This document shows, piece by piece, positions 24,769-36,122 of a DNA stretch of 64,000 bases. Both the position numbers and the translations under genes were made by a program. Where the stretch lies: assembly GCA_030620095.1 (NCBI GenBank), contig JAUTXW010003840.1, positions 186,001 through 250,000 of the forward strand. The letters are read 5' to 3'. Within the stretch, counting starts at the first letter, position 1. Every line of letters begins with the position of its first letter. The notes below the pieces were generated by a model, which was not told the origin of the DNA, ran no database searches, and saw only the letters and a list, made by a program, of their open reading frames with translations. This DNA is from Kuschelorhynchus macadamiae (lineage: Eukaryota; Arthropoda; Insecta; Coleoptera; Curculionidae).

Positions 24769-25070
24769 TACGCACCATTTTCATGTGTTTTACGGATTTT
24801 TTGTTTATGAGTAGAGATACAAAGATGCAGTGGCAAAACTGCCACCCACTTACCGTCACTGGATTTACGTAATACACATTTTTTTACCTTTCTAATAAGT
24901 TAAACGAAAACTGAGTTACGAGGGGGGAGGAGGTCCAAAACTGCAAACTTTTCAATTTTACCCTGTATCTCATAAACTGAAATAAGTAGCAAAGCGTTGT
25001 GAAAATCACACCTTTGTAACTCTACTCATAAACGGGAAATCCCGAAAACACACGAAAATGGAACACCCCA
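24769..25070. mobile_element. 0.3-kb MITE related to the long-inverted-repeat mariner
   Basis: Inverted arms of about 72 bases: the left (24769-24842) contains ccattttcatgtgttttacg and tttatgagtagagatacaaa, the right the inverted equivalents (tttgtaactctactcataaa, acacacgaaaatgg, then acacccc). The same order occurs in the termini of the 2.3-kb element at 35525-37858 (cccattttcgtaggttttac, ttatgagtagagatagagag), so this is probably a deletion derivative mobilised by a related transposase. It has no coding capacity. Confidence 0.65.
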
Positions 25071-26540
25071 TACACGTATTAATCAGGGATGGTTCAATGA
25101 AATTTTCAGGAAGTATTCAGAGAAGTTCCAGAGTGGTCTCATACCGAAGATATTGAAAAAATGAATATGAATGGCGGAACATTTTGAATTTCTTTTAACC
25201 AAAAGTGGTTAAATTAGTGTATGAAGTAAAATTAACCAAATTGTGCTACAACCTGAAGTATATACCCACACCCCTAAGGGGACAAATTGTTAGCTAATAA
25301 ATCAATGTCGTTTCTATGGAAACGTACGGAATATACTTTGAATGAATATTTATACCGGTCCTATTGTTGTTTTTTCGTACTGATTTTTGTCCTTCCCTAT
25401 CAGGGTAAGAAATAGTAGATTTTTCAGTTTAACATGAGACTCGAAAAGCTTTTGTAGCCGATCGACCAAAAAGTATTCTTTTCAATTTACGTAAAACTTT
25501 CTATATTAAGATGTATTTTCACTTTTAAATGTAGACCGAATCGTACCAAAAATTACATTCATAAATACAGCGATTCATTTAATAACATAAAGCAACCCTA
25601 GTACTTTGCTCAGAGAATAAAAAAAAACGAATTGTTAGAGATATTGTTATGATTTGCCGTTCTCTTTTACAATGAGTCACACTGGGATTGCAATTATGCA
25701 AATATAGTTTATACAAGAATAGTTAATATGGACAAATATAAAAACAAGTATAGTGTTGAAATGTCCTTACAGAAAATAATCCCATGGGGACGAGTCCGGT
25801 TTTTGTACGGGCTACTCAGTAAATGTCCTTCCGTCAACTGAAAATGTTTCATATGGACTTACTACCAAATAATAATAAATCGTAAGAATGATTATTTTCG
25901 ATATGATTAAGTTATTTCGTAAAATTTTAATGTGTTTTGTTTAAACTTTTTTTTCGAAGCACACTTTATAATCACAATGAGAAGGCGTATTTTTTAAACT
26001 GACTGTATTTTTCTTGTACCTACGTATTTGTTGCATGTCAAGCCCTTCAAAATTACCGAAAAGAAAAATGATGCAGTCGCGTGTACCAAACCATTTCTTT
26101 ATTGCCGATTGAAAGCTTTTTGACCACAAATTTCTCTATTAACTCTCGGCAAAAAGTAAAGTTTCTTCGAGACCCGAAACCTACTTATTTGGTTGTTAAC
26201 TTCGGCAGGCCTTGCCTTGTTCTGAGAGCACGCTATTTCCCGAATTGTTCAAGTCATTGTTGTGATTTGCGAGTTGCCGTGATCCTTTAGAAAAAGTCTG
26301 CACTTCGGGTTGGAATTATGAAGTTATAGTTTAGGCAAAATTACAGGATATATTTGGGCGAATATAACTAGGACAACAAGAAATCCCCTCGTTATAAATT
26401 CATACTTATATCATTGAAAGTGACACACGACACAATTAGTTCAACACATATTATTTAGTACTAAGTACAGTTCATACAGAGAGTCTGACAGTCAATGGTG
26501 GTTTAGATATTTCTGGAGAACGGATAGACCTATCCTTTTG

Positions 26541-26542
<2 letters not shown>
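25071..26542. other. Gene-free AT-rich stretch
   Basis: No recognisable protein or repeat ends. Only short frames without family resemblance are present. Confidence 0.4.

Positions 26543-26617
<75 letters not shown>
26543..26617. repeat. (AT)n microsatellite
   Basis: An uninterrupted AT tract of about 75 bases. Confidence 0.95.
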
Positions 26618-26620
<3 letters not shown>

Positions 26621-26729
26621 AGTCCAGTATCTCTGTTGTTATGGGAAATAGAAAAAACTTTTTCTTACGAAAGTTGTAAGGCTTGTCAAGGTGTACATGA
26701 TTAAAATATTTTCTTGTATACAGGGTGTT

Positions 26730-26768
26730 CTATAAAAGCGTGGCAGCAAGTGTATTTTTTAAATAGAA

Positions 26769-26772
<4 letters not shown>
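26730..26772. mobile_element. Isolated mariner-type terminus
   Basis: The sequence tatacagggtgttctataaa is a TA-CAGGGTG end like those of the Tc1/mariner elements in this window. It is followed within about 40 bases by a (TA)n tract, and no opposite end is found nearby, so only one end remains. Confidence 0.4.

Positions 26773-26819
<47 letters not shown>
26773..26819. repeat. (AT)n microsatellite
   Basis: An AT tract of about 47 bases, directly followed by a perfect hairpin sequence. Confidence 0.95.
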
Positions 26820-26824
<5 letters not shown>

Positions 26825-26855
26825 GTATACTATACAGCGTATAGTATACTATTTT
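26819..26855. repeat. Perfect 17-bp-arm hairpin with 3-base loop
   Basis: The left arm AAAATAGTATACTATAC and right arm GTATAGTATACTATTTT are exact reverse complements separated by AGC. It adjoins the AT tract, and both can extrude as cruciforms. No terminator or RNA function is implied in this context. Confidence 0.85.
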
Positions 26856-27034
26856 AATTTGACCACACTTGCGACGTTGCCAAGCTAGTGATATTTCTTT
26901 AGAAAATTCAGAAAAAAAATGGTAGTCAAAATTTCGTTAAAAAAATTACTTGGTGAAACTTGATACTATTATTCTATGGTCTTTTAAACTTCATGGATGA
27001 TGCAATAATTGCGTAATAGAAATTTGGCCACAAC

Positions 27035-28449
27035 TTATACGGGGTGTTTTTAACGACGGTCCCAACATAGTAACTAAAACTCCATTTTTTTAAACGAAAT
27101 CCCCTGTATATTAATATGCCATCTTATAGGGCATAATACTCCTCAAATTTGCAATTACGATCATTGTCCTAAAATAAGTCGTTTTGGCAATATATTAGTT
27201 TATCTGGGAAATGCCTAGATAATATCGGTAATCTTTGAGTAATGATTCGGAAAAAAGTATACTCACTACTCATCAAAAATACGTTTATTAACACATCTAT
27301 TGTTTCGGTTTATTATTATTGCTATTATTATATTAGAAAAAAATTGTCAGAAACTCGTCAAGGCGATGTGAAGAAAGCGAATACAATAAAACAAATGATA
27401 TAATAAAAGCAGGTGTTAAAAAATGTCCACTATTCATTTAAAGCCAAGACATAAAAGTAAATATTAAGTAATTAAAATAGCAAAATGCATAACGTTACAA
27501 CAAATGTTACCATTAACATCCAGGTACAACTGTGTACTACAATGTAATGTTTATGATGTTTCCAAACTCTCGTAATACGGATTTTCATATCTTCTTTCGT
27601 CGTTGGAGCCATTTTATATACTTCTTCTTTCGCATATCCTCATAAAAAGAAGTCCATTTTTGTTATTCTGGAGAGCGAGGTGGCCGTCCATGTAAACTCC
27701 CTCTGCCAACCCATCTGTTAGGAAATTCACGGTTTAAGTGGTCATGAATAGCGGTAGTGTGGTGGACTGGACTTCCATCTTGTAAACACCACATCCTATT
27801 TTTAATATTAGCGGTAAATTGTTTAATAAGCGCGATAACTCATTTTGTATAAACTGTAGATACACTGCGCCTGTTAGTTTTTCTTCGAAAAAAATAAAGA
27901 CTAATGACATAATTTACCACTATTCCACCCCACACATTCAAGAACAATCTGGTTTAGCTTATAGTTCTAATAATATGTAGATTAATGCATGCATAATAGT
28001 GGAAATTACGTCTGTTCACGTTCGCATTTTTTATGAAACGTGACTTCGTTGGCAAATAGCACTTTGTTAAAGAAATACCTGTCCTGGTGAATTTTTTGTT
28101 GCGCCCATTGCCAGAATTGGACTCTTTTAACGTGATTTTCGGGGTATAGTTCTTGTAGAAGTTGAACATGATAGGGATGAATTTTATTTATTCTTAACAA
28201 AAAATTTTCTGAACGATTGACCGATCGATTTTAGTTTCATACGAAATTTGCCTTTGTGAAACATGAAGATTCTCCGTACTTTACGCAACACCGTTAACTG
28301 GTTTTCTTCATTATTTACCGTTTTCGGCCTTTCACTCTCGCTGTCCTAACAAAACGATCTAATAATTTCTCGAATGCTTGCCTCCTTGGCTGTGCAACAG
28401 CACCTAATACAAACACCATGTCAACTAATTCCTCCTTTGAGACATTCAT
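27035..28449 (-). pseudogene. Decayed mariner transposase (DD41D relative)
   Basis: On the minus strand an ATG at 28449 opens an N-terminal region (MNVSKEELVDMVFVLGAVAQ...) that stops after about 40 codons. A second stretch (28200-28006) carries KIHPYHVQLLQELYPE and LFANEVTF, the first catalytic motif with Asn in place of Asp. After a gap come LQDGSPVHHTTAIHDHL (second Asp) and GRPPRSPE near 27680-27790, where the third motif is broken. Several stops and frameshifts separate the parts. A cggggtgtttttaacg sequence near 27040 resembles one mariner end; the other end was not found. The family is clear from motif order, the exact subfamily is not. Confidence 0.75.
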
Positions 28450-28499
28450 TGCAACTTTGTGACACTTACACTTTTTTAAAACTTGTCAGGAATAAACTA

Positions 28500-29271
28500 T
28501 GAATAAACAAATCAAAATGTATAAAATTATTTTTGACAATTTGACATTATTAAGTCATGGTTGTGTTTTCATTCCGGTTTTAAATCCGTTGGCCAAAATC
28601 ACATTTGGCATTTCTGGCAGAACGCTTAGAAAATAAAACAAAACATAAAAATAATACACAAGCCACAAACAACTATAGATAAACTACTTGGAAACCCAAA
28701 AGACAAAATCACATTGCAAAACCATGGAGTATACAGTATTACGTGCTGGACTGTGAAAACTTGAAGGTAGGAAACTAATAGGCGAATATTAACAAACGTA
28801 GAAGAGCATAAACTCAGAATCAGAAATAAACAAACAACCATGGTCCTATTCCTATATCATCAGGAAACCGGCCATACAATAAATTTATGTGTGTAGGAGA
28901 TTGCCAGTTAAAGTATTATAAGACCAGAATAATTCGAGAAGCCCAAAACTCAAAAACAAGATGATTTAAGTAAAATGGTTGAAATAATAATCTAAAAATC
29001 TCAAAAAATAATTAGCGCAACAACAGCAACATCCGAAAAAATTAAGTAATCTCCAACGGTCGTTCAGTTATACCCTTCGGTCATGGGTGGAGGTATGAAA
29101 ATAAACTAACACTTCAGTCTACATTGGAACACGAGAAACAAAGCTTCACGAATACTAAATGTAATTTTGCCGAAACGTCAGCAAAACTAATATTTCAGAA
29201 CTATAGCAGTGAACGGACACACAAGAAAGAACACAAGTTATAATATAAAAAGTGCCCTGTCTACATATTTA
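28500..29271. other. Gene-free stretch
   Basis: No recognisable coding sequence. A TTAA at 29272-29275 marks the left target site of the following piggyBac element. Confidence 0.4.
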
Positions 29272-29275
29272 TTAA

Positions 29276-31770
29276 CCTTCGGGTAGTCGCGCCGCTGTCT
29301 CACAGACCGGGTCATCTTAATTCTCGCTGTAAAAGCTAGAGGGGGTATCCGATACTGTCACGCGCCCGAGTACCTTCATGTGTCGCTGTGGTTGAACGTC
29401 AGTCGTCGCATGGCCGTTGTCGCGTAAAGGTGTTATTAGTTATAGTGATTTCTGGTGCCTGAGACCGGCGCGACTAACGACGGTAAAATATTGTGGAGAG
29501 GTAAGCTATTAGATAACTTTAATTTTTTATCATTTTAATGCCCGACTGGTATATTATTTAATATTATATCATTATTTTATACGTTAAAGGATGTTAGAAA
29601 TTTTTTTTTAAATAATAGTGATCTTTATAACATCTTATAATACTTACCTGATTTTAGTCATGGGAGACTACGAAAGAAAACAAGCCCGTTTGCAAAGACT
29701 TTTGGAAGAAGCAGGACTAGATGACGCCGAAGACCAATTTGTTGCCTACGAGGATGAACCAGATGAAGAGGAACATGACCAGGAGGAAGTTTTAGATCAC
29801 GAAAGTGCATCAGAACAGGAAATTTCAGATGGAGAGGTTGCTGATGCACAAGTAACCATTTCGCAAGAGTCTCCTGCGCTTACTTATCTAGGTAATTGAA
29901 AAAAATATACGTACCTATTTTAGCTCGAAGTATTATTTTTCTATTATTTTAGGCAAGGATGGTAAAACCCGCTGGAATAAGCATCCTCCAGGGCCAAAAA
30001 TAGTTAGAACCAGAAACGAAAACATAATAGTTCGCTTACCGGGACCATCAAATGCAACCAAACATTTGAAAGACGCAGTGGAGATTTGGAATTATTTCTT
30101 GGACTACACGATAATGATGATTTTGGTCGAAAATACGAATAAATATATTATCTCACTTCAAGATAGTTTCTCAAGAGAACAAGACGCTAATCAGACTGAT
30201 GAAATAGAAATCCGTGCATTTATAGGACTTTTGTATTTAGCTGGGTTAGGCCACTCCAGTTGCACAAACGCAGAAGATCTTTGGAGAAGAGATGGTTATG
30301 GTGTAGAAATCTTTTATTTGACCATGACTCTAAAAAGATTTCGTTTTCTGCTCCGTTGCATTAGATTTGATGATAAAGATACACGCCTAGATCGCCAAAA
30401 ATTTGATCAGTTTGTGAAAAATTGTCAAAATGGCTATAATCACTCAGCGTTTGTCACAATTGATGAGATGCTACCAGCTTTTAGAGGCAAATGTGCTTTT
30501 CGCCAATACACACCTTCCAAGCTCAATAAATATGGACTCAAGATTATTGCAGTGTGTGACGCAAAACTATTTTACACTTCAAACTTGGAAGTTTATGGGG
30601 GATCCCAGCCTGATGGTCCATATAAGTTTTCTAACAGCCCCTACGATGTGGTTTTGAGATTGTGCAAACATTTATCTGGTTCACGCATCAACCTGACAAT
30701 GGACAACTGGTTCACATCCGCCCCTCTTGTAGAAAAGTTGCTTCGAGATTACAAAATAACTACAATTGGAACGGTACGAAAAAATAAAAGGGAAATGCCG
30801 GTTGAGTTTTCAACGCCATCCAAGCGTCCCACCCATACAAGATGTTTGGCTTTACAAAGGATTTAACAATTGTTTCCTATATTCCAAAGCAACGCAAAAA
30901 TGTAATTTTAATATCCAGTATGCATCATCGTGACGACATTGACGAAGACAGTGGTGAAAAATATAAGCCAGTGATGATAACTACATATAACGCGTCCAAA
31001 GGAGGTGTAGATGTCGTGGATAAGTTGTGCGCTTCTTACGATTGCTCCCGAAATACCAGAAGATGGCCAATAGTGATATTCTATAGTATTTTGAATATTA
31101 CAGAGATTAATTGTCAAGTAATATACAAAGCTAATAACCCCGAGAAAAATTATTTACGCCGACGCCATTTTCTGAGAGATTTGGCGCACTACGCACTAAT
31201 CCATCCTCATTTGAAAAAAAGAGCAGCTCTAACCAATATTCCAAGAGTTTTGAAGCTCAGACTTATGGAAGTTACCAAAACTGAAGAAATAGTACTTCAA
31301 GAAAGACAATTACCCGTAGGCAGATGCACTTACTGCGGCTGGGCGAAAAATAGAAAAACTCGTTTTTCGTGCTACAAATGCAATACATACATCTGTTTGG
31401 AGCACATTATAAGTATTTGCCAGAGCTGCAGGGTACTGCCATAAACACTTCCAGCTTCGAGATTCTTAGACTAGTTTGTAGTTAGTTACCATTCCAAAGA
31501 ATATTTGTGATGTTAGACTTTTAGATTTCTTTTCCGTACCAGAATGTTTGTTTAAGTTTTTTTTTTTTTTGTTTTCTTTAAAACCCTGTAAAATGTTGGG
31601 AAATAAAACTATATAACTTTTTTTTGACAAAAAAGGATTGTTTTATTCTATTATTTCATAATCTTGCACTAGGAAGAAAAAAAGATGTCTCTTCCATTTT
31701 TTAGAGTTACCTGGTCTATGAGACCTGAGTGACTATAGGCGTCAAAAAATATGGCGCGACTACCCGAAGG
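29276..31770 (+). mobile_element. piggyBac transposon, 2495 bp, TTAA duplication
   Basis: The terminal inverted repeats CCTTCGGGTAGTCGCGCC are perfect over 18 bases. TTAA flanks both sides (29272-29275 and 31771-31774), the hallmark piggyBac target duplication. A subterminal inverted repeat (GTCTCACAGACCGGGT at about 29295; inverted GTCTCATAGACCAGGT near 31725) fits the usual piggyBac end architecture. The interior holds a single transposase gene in the plus direction. The perfect ends and single major coding lesion indicate a fairly recent insertion. Confidence 0.93.
29660..31444 (+). pseudogene. piggyBac transposase (PGBD4-like), one intron, one frameshift
   Basis: The enzyme would excise and insert the element at TTAA by a DDD catalytic domain. 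Exon 1 (29660-29891) gives an acidic N-terminus starting MGDYERKQARLQRLLEE. A 61-base GT-AG intron (29892-29952) is followed by exon 2 with GKDGKTRWNKHPPGP, the fold core, the catalytic Asp in VTIDEMLPAF, NLTMDNWFTS and, after a frameshift, GGVDVVDKLCA. The frame breaks near 30840, between TVRKNKREMP and MFGFTKDLTIV. A short in-frame deletion (about ten residues relative to relatives I know) removes the segment before FDQFVKNCQ. The C-terminus has the Cys-rich domain CTYC...CYKC...CLEH...CQSC and ends VLP at 31444. All three Asp are present, so only the frameshift and perhaps the small deletion disable it. Confidence 0.92.
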
Positions 31771-31790
31771 TTAAAAATCAGCAATACACA

Positions 31791-32290
31791 GTGTCAAAAA
31801 TTGAAATGATTAGTAAACTGGACTTTGTATTAGTAAAAACCCCGAATACCACAAGGAAAACGATAGTTTACACTCATTATCACAAAAAATGTTTTGTGAT
31901 AAGATATTTGATATTTTTAAGATTCGTTAATATTCATAAGTTATGTTGTTTTAGATATCTTGAAAGAAAGCAGACAGATTGCGTAAGAAATCTAACTCAA
32001 TATGGATGTTTCAACAAACAAAGATATAACAAAGAAAATGAAGAATCTGAGGTAAATGTTTTTTCATCAATTGAAGCCACAACATAGACATCTTGCAGAT
32101 GCATAGAACAATACCTGGAGTACCCATAACCAAATGAATCTATTGAAGAGTTAACAGAGGCCACAGAAAATGCCTTTAGACAGTTACGATGAGCCTGTCC
32201 CTTTATAATTTCAAATATTTTATTTAAGAAGACTACACATGTTATGCCAACAATGTATAAGATGTAATTGTCAACAGGTCGAGCAATATC
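31791..32290 (+). pseudogene. Internally deleted mariner transposase, relative of the 36-kb copy
   Basis: After a ttgttttag splice-acceptor-like sequence the plus strand reads RYLERKQ...NLTQYGCFNKQRY and NKENEESEVNVFSSIEAT. This is closely similar to RYPERRQ...NNLCQYGSFNKPR and NKDNEESEVNVLALVQTA in the intact transposase at 36123-37253. The acceptor sits at the same codon as that gene's intron. After a stop the sequence jumps to the C-terminal ESIEELTEATENAFRQLR, so the whole catalytic core is deleted. It is non-functional by deletion and stops. Confidence 0.75.
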
Positions 32291-32479
32291 CCTGAAATTA
32301 GAGTAAAATAACGTTTGCCACCCAAAAGTTGATTGTTGTTTTCTATTTTAATTCTTAGGATCTAAATGTTGTTATTATTTTTAGAGTTAAAAGTTTTTTA
32401 AATAAAAACACGATCAGTGTTAAAAACTTGTTTGTTTTTTCCTATTTGCTTCCCTTATTTCCAATTTTTTACGAGCATT

Positions 32480-32800
32480 AAGTTTGATATAAAGATAGAA
32501 TGGTAAAGTTCAGGTTCGAAAAAAATATCAATGTAAAAAAACCCTTATTCAATTATGGGAAAAATTAAATATTATACAGGTGTATACTTGTACGAATTCA
32601 ACATGACAAAATCGGGCTGTGTGTCAATGTAAAAACTACTTATTGAATTAATTTTAAATTATGCCTAAAAGACAAGTGTGCCATAAGTAGAAACTGGTAA
32701 AATATGTTGGAACAAAGTGACGACCAATAAAAGTATTTCAAAAGACAGTATAGATGTGTTCCTAAATATATAATTATAAATTTTGCACGGTTATATTCTT
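32480..32800 (-). repeat. Dispersed monomer repeat, minus-orientation fragment
   Basis: Contains cttgtacgaattcaacatga, gtgtgtcaatgtaaaaac, gaaactggtaaaatat and aaaagacagtatagatgtgt. These match in order the segment 7030-7210 and the segments near 45.3 kb, 57.2 kb and 62.6 kb. Confidence 0.6.
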
Positions 32801-33429
32801 AGAAAACTCATAGCTAGACCAATAATACAAAAGAATAATATACAGGATAGGCTGGATATATCATAAAAAGTTCCTTGGAAAGCAAATTAGGTTAATGTGA
32901 GACATGCTTCAGTCAAATCTAGAAGAGAGTTGTCAATATTATTATGGTGAAATAAGTCTGATATTATGGAAATTGAATCATTAATAGTCACATTTATATA
33001 TCGCGATCCTACATTGACACTGACTAAGTTATCTTTTGGATCGAATTGGATTGTTTTTAATTTATCGACAAAATTCGTAGAGTTTCTAATATACGAATGC
33101 GTTTTTCCTATAAAATTATTAAGAATATTTAAAAGATATGATTTCTTAATCTCTTTTTAACTTACTTAAATTTTAATAGTTTCCGAGTTATTTGTTAAAA
33201 ACTAAACTCCTCTGTTTAAAATCTTAATTTGTTAATAACTTTTTTTGAAATTGTGTATGTGCGGATTTGGAACTTTTGCACAAATTTCTAGACGTCTTTC
33301 CAAGTCCAATGGGTCCTGACTCATATTTTTACTAGCAGTAGCAAAAATTAACACCATTTTGACTTTTTGAACTAGACTAAGGGCTTTTGCAAGTAGTCAG
33401 TATTCATCAAAATATAATTAGTTTTTATT

Positions 33430-33746
33430 TCTGAGCGTATAATCTCAATATCTCGAAAACTGAATAGCCCGAAAAAATTTTGAGTACGTCACTGGATTCT
33501 AAGTAAAAAACTACCTCAGATAATTTTTTTTACCCATAAGTTGTTCTGTAATTGAGTTAAGGGGGAGGGGGCACAAAGTGCAACGCTTAAATTTCGCCAT
33601 GTATTTCAGAAACCAAGAGGGCTAGGACAAATCTATATGTGTTATCTTTAGTTTCATAATATAATAGTATACTGTGAAAATAGCATCTTTGTATCTCTAC
33701 TCATAAAGGAGAACCGCTATAAAACACACGAATATGGAACACCCTG
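33430..33746. mobile_element. Single end of an element related to the long-inverted-repeat mariner
   Basis: Contains gagtacgtcactggattcta, tctttagtttcat, atctttgtatctctactcat, aaaacacacgaatatggaac and a terminal accctg, the order seen in the right inverted repeat of the element ending at 37858. No left half is present nearby, so this is a solo end or a heavily truncated copy. Confidence 0.55.
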
Positions 33747-33759
33747 GGCATAATATAAT

Positions 33760-34800
33760 TCACCCTTTCCTATTGTAAAAACAATTCTGAGCTCGTACAT
33801 ATTTTATTCCTGAGATTAAAATTTCCATCCCGTGTACGGTCCTCGTGTATTAAATGTTCTCCAATCAAAGCCTTCGTTATTTATTTTAAATAATTCCGAG
33901 GCCGAATTTCCATTGAGATTTAACTGTCACCCGTCACTACGTTCGGGAAATAATAAAATCTGTTTTGTTATTCCTCCTCTTCGGCTCGAGCATAAGATTC
34001 ATACTTTTGGGACGTACAATAAATCAAAATAGACTTCGGAGAAAATCGCCCCCAGCCCTCGGAGCCAAGAGGTGGAAAATGCTGTGCAAGAGAAAAATCG
34101 AAAGCGCAGTTGCCACACGTCTTTTTAAAAGCATTTGGTTGGAAAAAAAGGCAGGATATTGACCGTAAAAAAATTGGTAATCTAAAATTTTTCTCGTACA
34201 AAATTTCACTACATACAGGCTCAGTTTTTAAACTATAAACTGTAATTAAATTAAGTTTAAAATGTGTTACCTGTATGCAGTGGAATTCTGTCCAAGGGAG
34301 GTTGTGTACAAGTTGTACAAGATTTAATAACAAATTGCTGACGTCAAAATAGGCTGATTTTAAGTTAACGTACTTATATATAAAATTGCTTCCTTTAGCC
34401 TGCAGAGGGCGTCATTTTTTTTGTTAAAAACTGGTTTTTCTTTCTTAAATTTGTTGGAAACGTGCTAATTCATTTTACGGTTTTTGGTGTATGGTGTAAT
34501 ACTATAAAATGGCGTTTTCTAATGGAGTGGCTTTCTAAAATAAAATATTATAAAAGTTACGACCCATCTAAATATACGTTCTAATTTTTTACGTCAACAA
34601 CATTATGAAAAATCAATTATGTTTATTAGGATAGACTGATGTTTTTTGAAGCTTTTTTTTTCCCTCTTGAATAATCACTCACTTACTCACTAATAATAAT
34701 TTCATTATTATGTATTATTGCACCAGTTTTCGTTACCATGACATTTAATAATTTGTCATACATTGACAAAATGTTTCTGTATAAGAATATTACTATCATT
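33760..34800. other. Gene-free stretch, partly less AT-rich
   Basis: No protein family is recognised in any frame. Positions about 33820-34160 are of mixed composition (gcccccagccctcggagcc) and unlike the repeats around, so they may be unique host sequence of unknown function. Confidence 0.35.
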
Positions 34801-35524
34801 TTTAACTTCTAATCTCTATTTGACACGTATCATGGAAAACTATACTCACTTTGAGAAAGTTGATATACTCCTGGTAGAGATTTTGCCAAAGAAAACGGGA
34901 GACAAAGTGTGTACATGAAGAAATATCCAAAATATCGAGTACCAAATCACTAAATATTTGGCAATATTGAACGCTATTTTCGAGAAACAGGTAGAACGTG
35001 AGTTGGAAATTCTTAAAACTAGTGAACACGATATTTTTAAACAGCAATTATTACATCCTTATCATATAAAATGCACTTCACATTTTAATAGTTTATTCAA
35101 AACAAAGGAATTCATATTTTAGCAGAAAAAATTTGTTTAGCGACGAGGCATACTTTACAACATGTGGAGTCACTAACTTTTACAATGAACACGTTTATGC
35201 GAATGCAAATCCACATGCCATTAAAGTTGCCCAACGTCGGCATCGCTATCTTATCGGACCTGTGGAAATTCTAGACAGATTAGGTGGAACTATCTATTTA
35301 AATTTCTTGCAAAATACGCTGCTAATTCTTCTAGAAAATGTGCCCCTTTTGCTTGGACAAGAATTATGGTATATATACGATGGTGCCTCACCTTCCGTAA
35401 TATCTGCATAACCAACATCCCAAAAGGTAGATTGGAAAAACGGCCACCACGTTTGCTGGAGTTATATATGTGCGATTACTTTTTGTGAAGCGCTTTTAAA
35501 ACAGAAATCTATAAGACTCCTGTA

Positions 35525-36025
35525 GGGTGTCCCATTTTCGTAGGTTTTACGGGGTTTCCAGCTTATGAGTAGAGATAGAGAGATGCGGTTTTCGCGACAC
35601 CGTGCTACTTTTCGATGAAACTAAAGAGGCCGCAAACAGATTTGCCCTAACCATTTTAGTTTCCGTGCTACAGGGTGATTTTGAAAATTTGTCATTTTCG
35701 GACACCCCTGTAACTCAGCTATCGTAAAATATATTTAAAATGTTTCAACTGGTATTTATAGATTTTTTCACGTAGAATTCAGTGGCGTACTCAGATTTTT
35801 GCTGAGAGTCATAGTTTTTGACATATTGGCATAACCTACTATTTTTTAAATGGTACACCCTATATATTATTTTTTCATCTTATTCCTCGTGTCGAGAGCT
35901 TTTCAAAAACATACCATAAGTTATATTTATTTTCATAAATAACTTGAAAAAATGCATTTTTCTTTAAACGGATTTATGGCATAGCAGATCAATCGAAATA
36001 AGAGAAGGTGGCTGTGGAGCCATGG
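35525..36025. repeat. Left terminal inverted repeat of the 2.3-kb mariner
   Basis: About 500 bp, matching 37356-37858 in inverted orientation with only scattered mismatches (for example tatatttattttc against a shorter equivalent in the right arm). The outermost 70 bases also occur in degenerate form in the MITE at 24.8-25.1 kb. Confidence 0.93.
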
Positions 36026-36122
36026 AAAAAGTTAACAAATATTTATTAACGAAATAACAAAGTAACAGCATCAGAAAAAATTAGGAAGTAGGTAAAAGGT
36101 AATAATTATAATTTCATTAAAA

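Noticed and set aside
33968..34333. 121-codon minus-strand frame
   Set aside because: It lies in a less AT-rich segment where long frames arise by chance; no motif, domain or homology is recognised.
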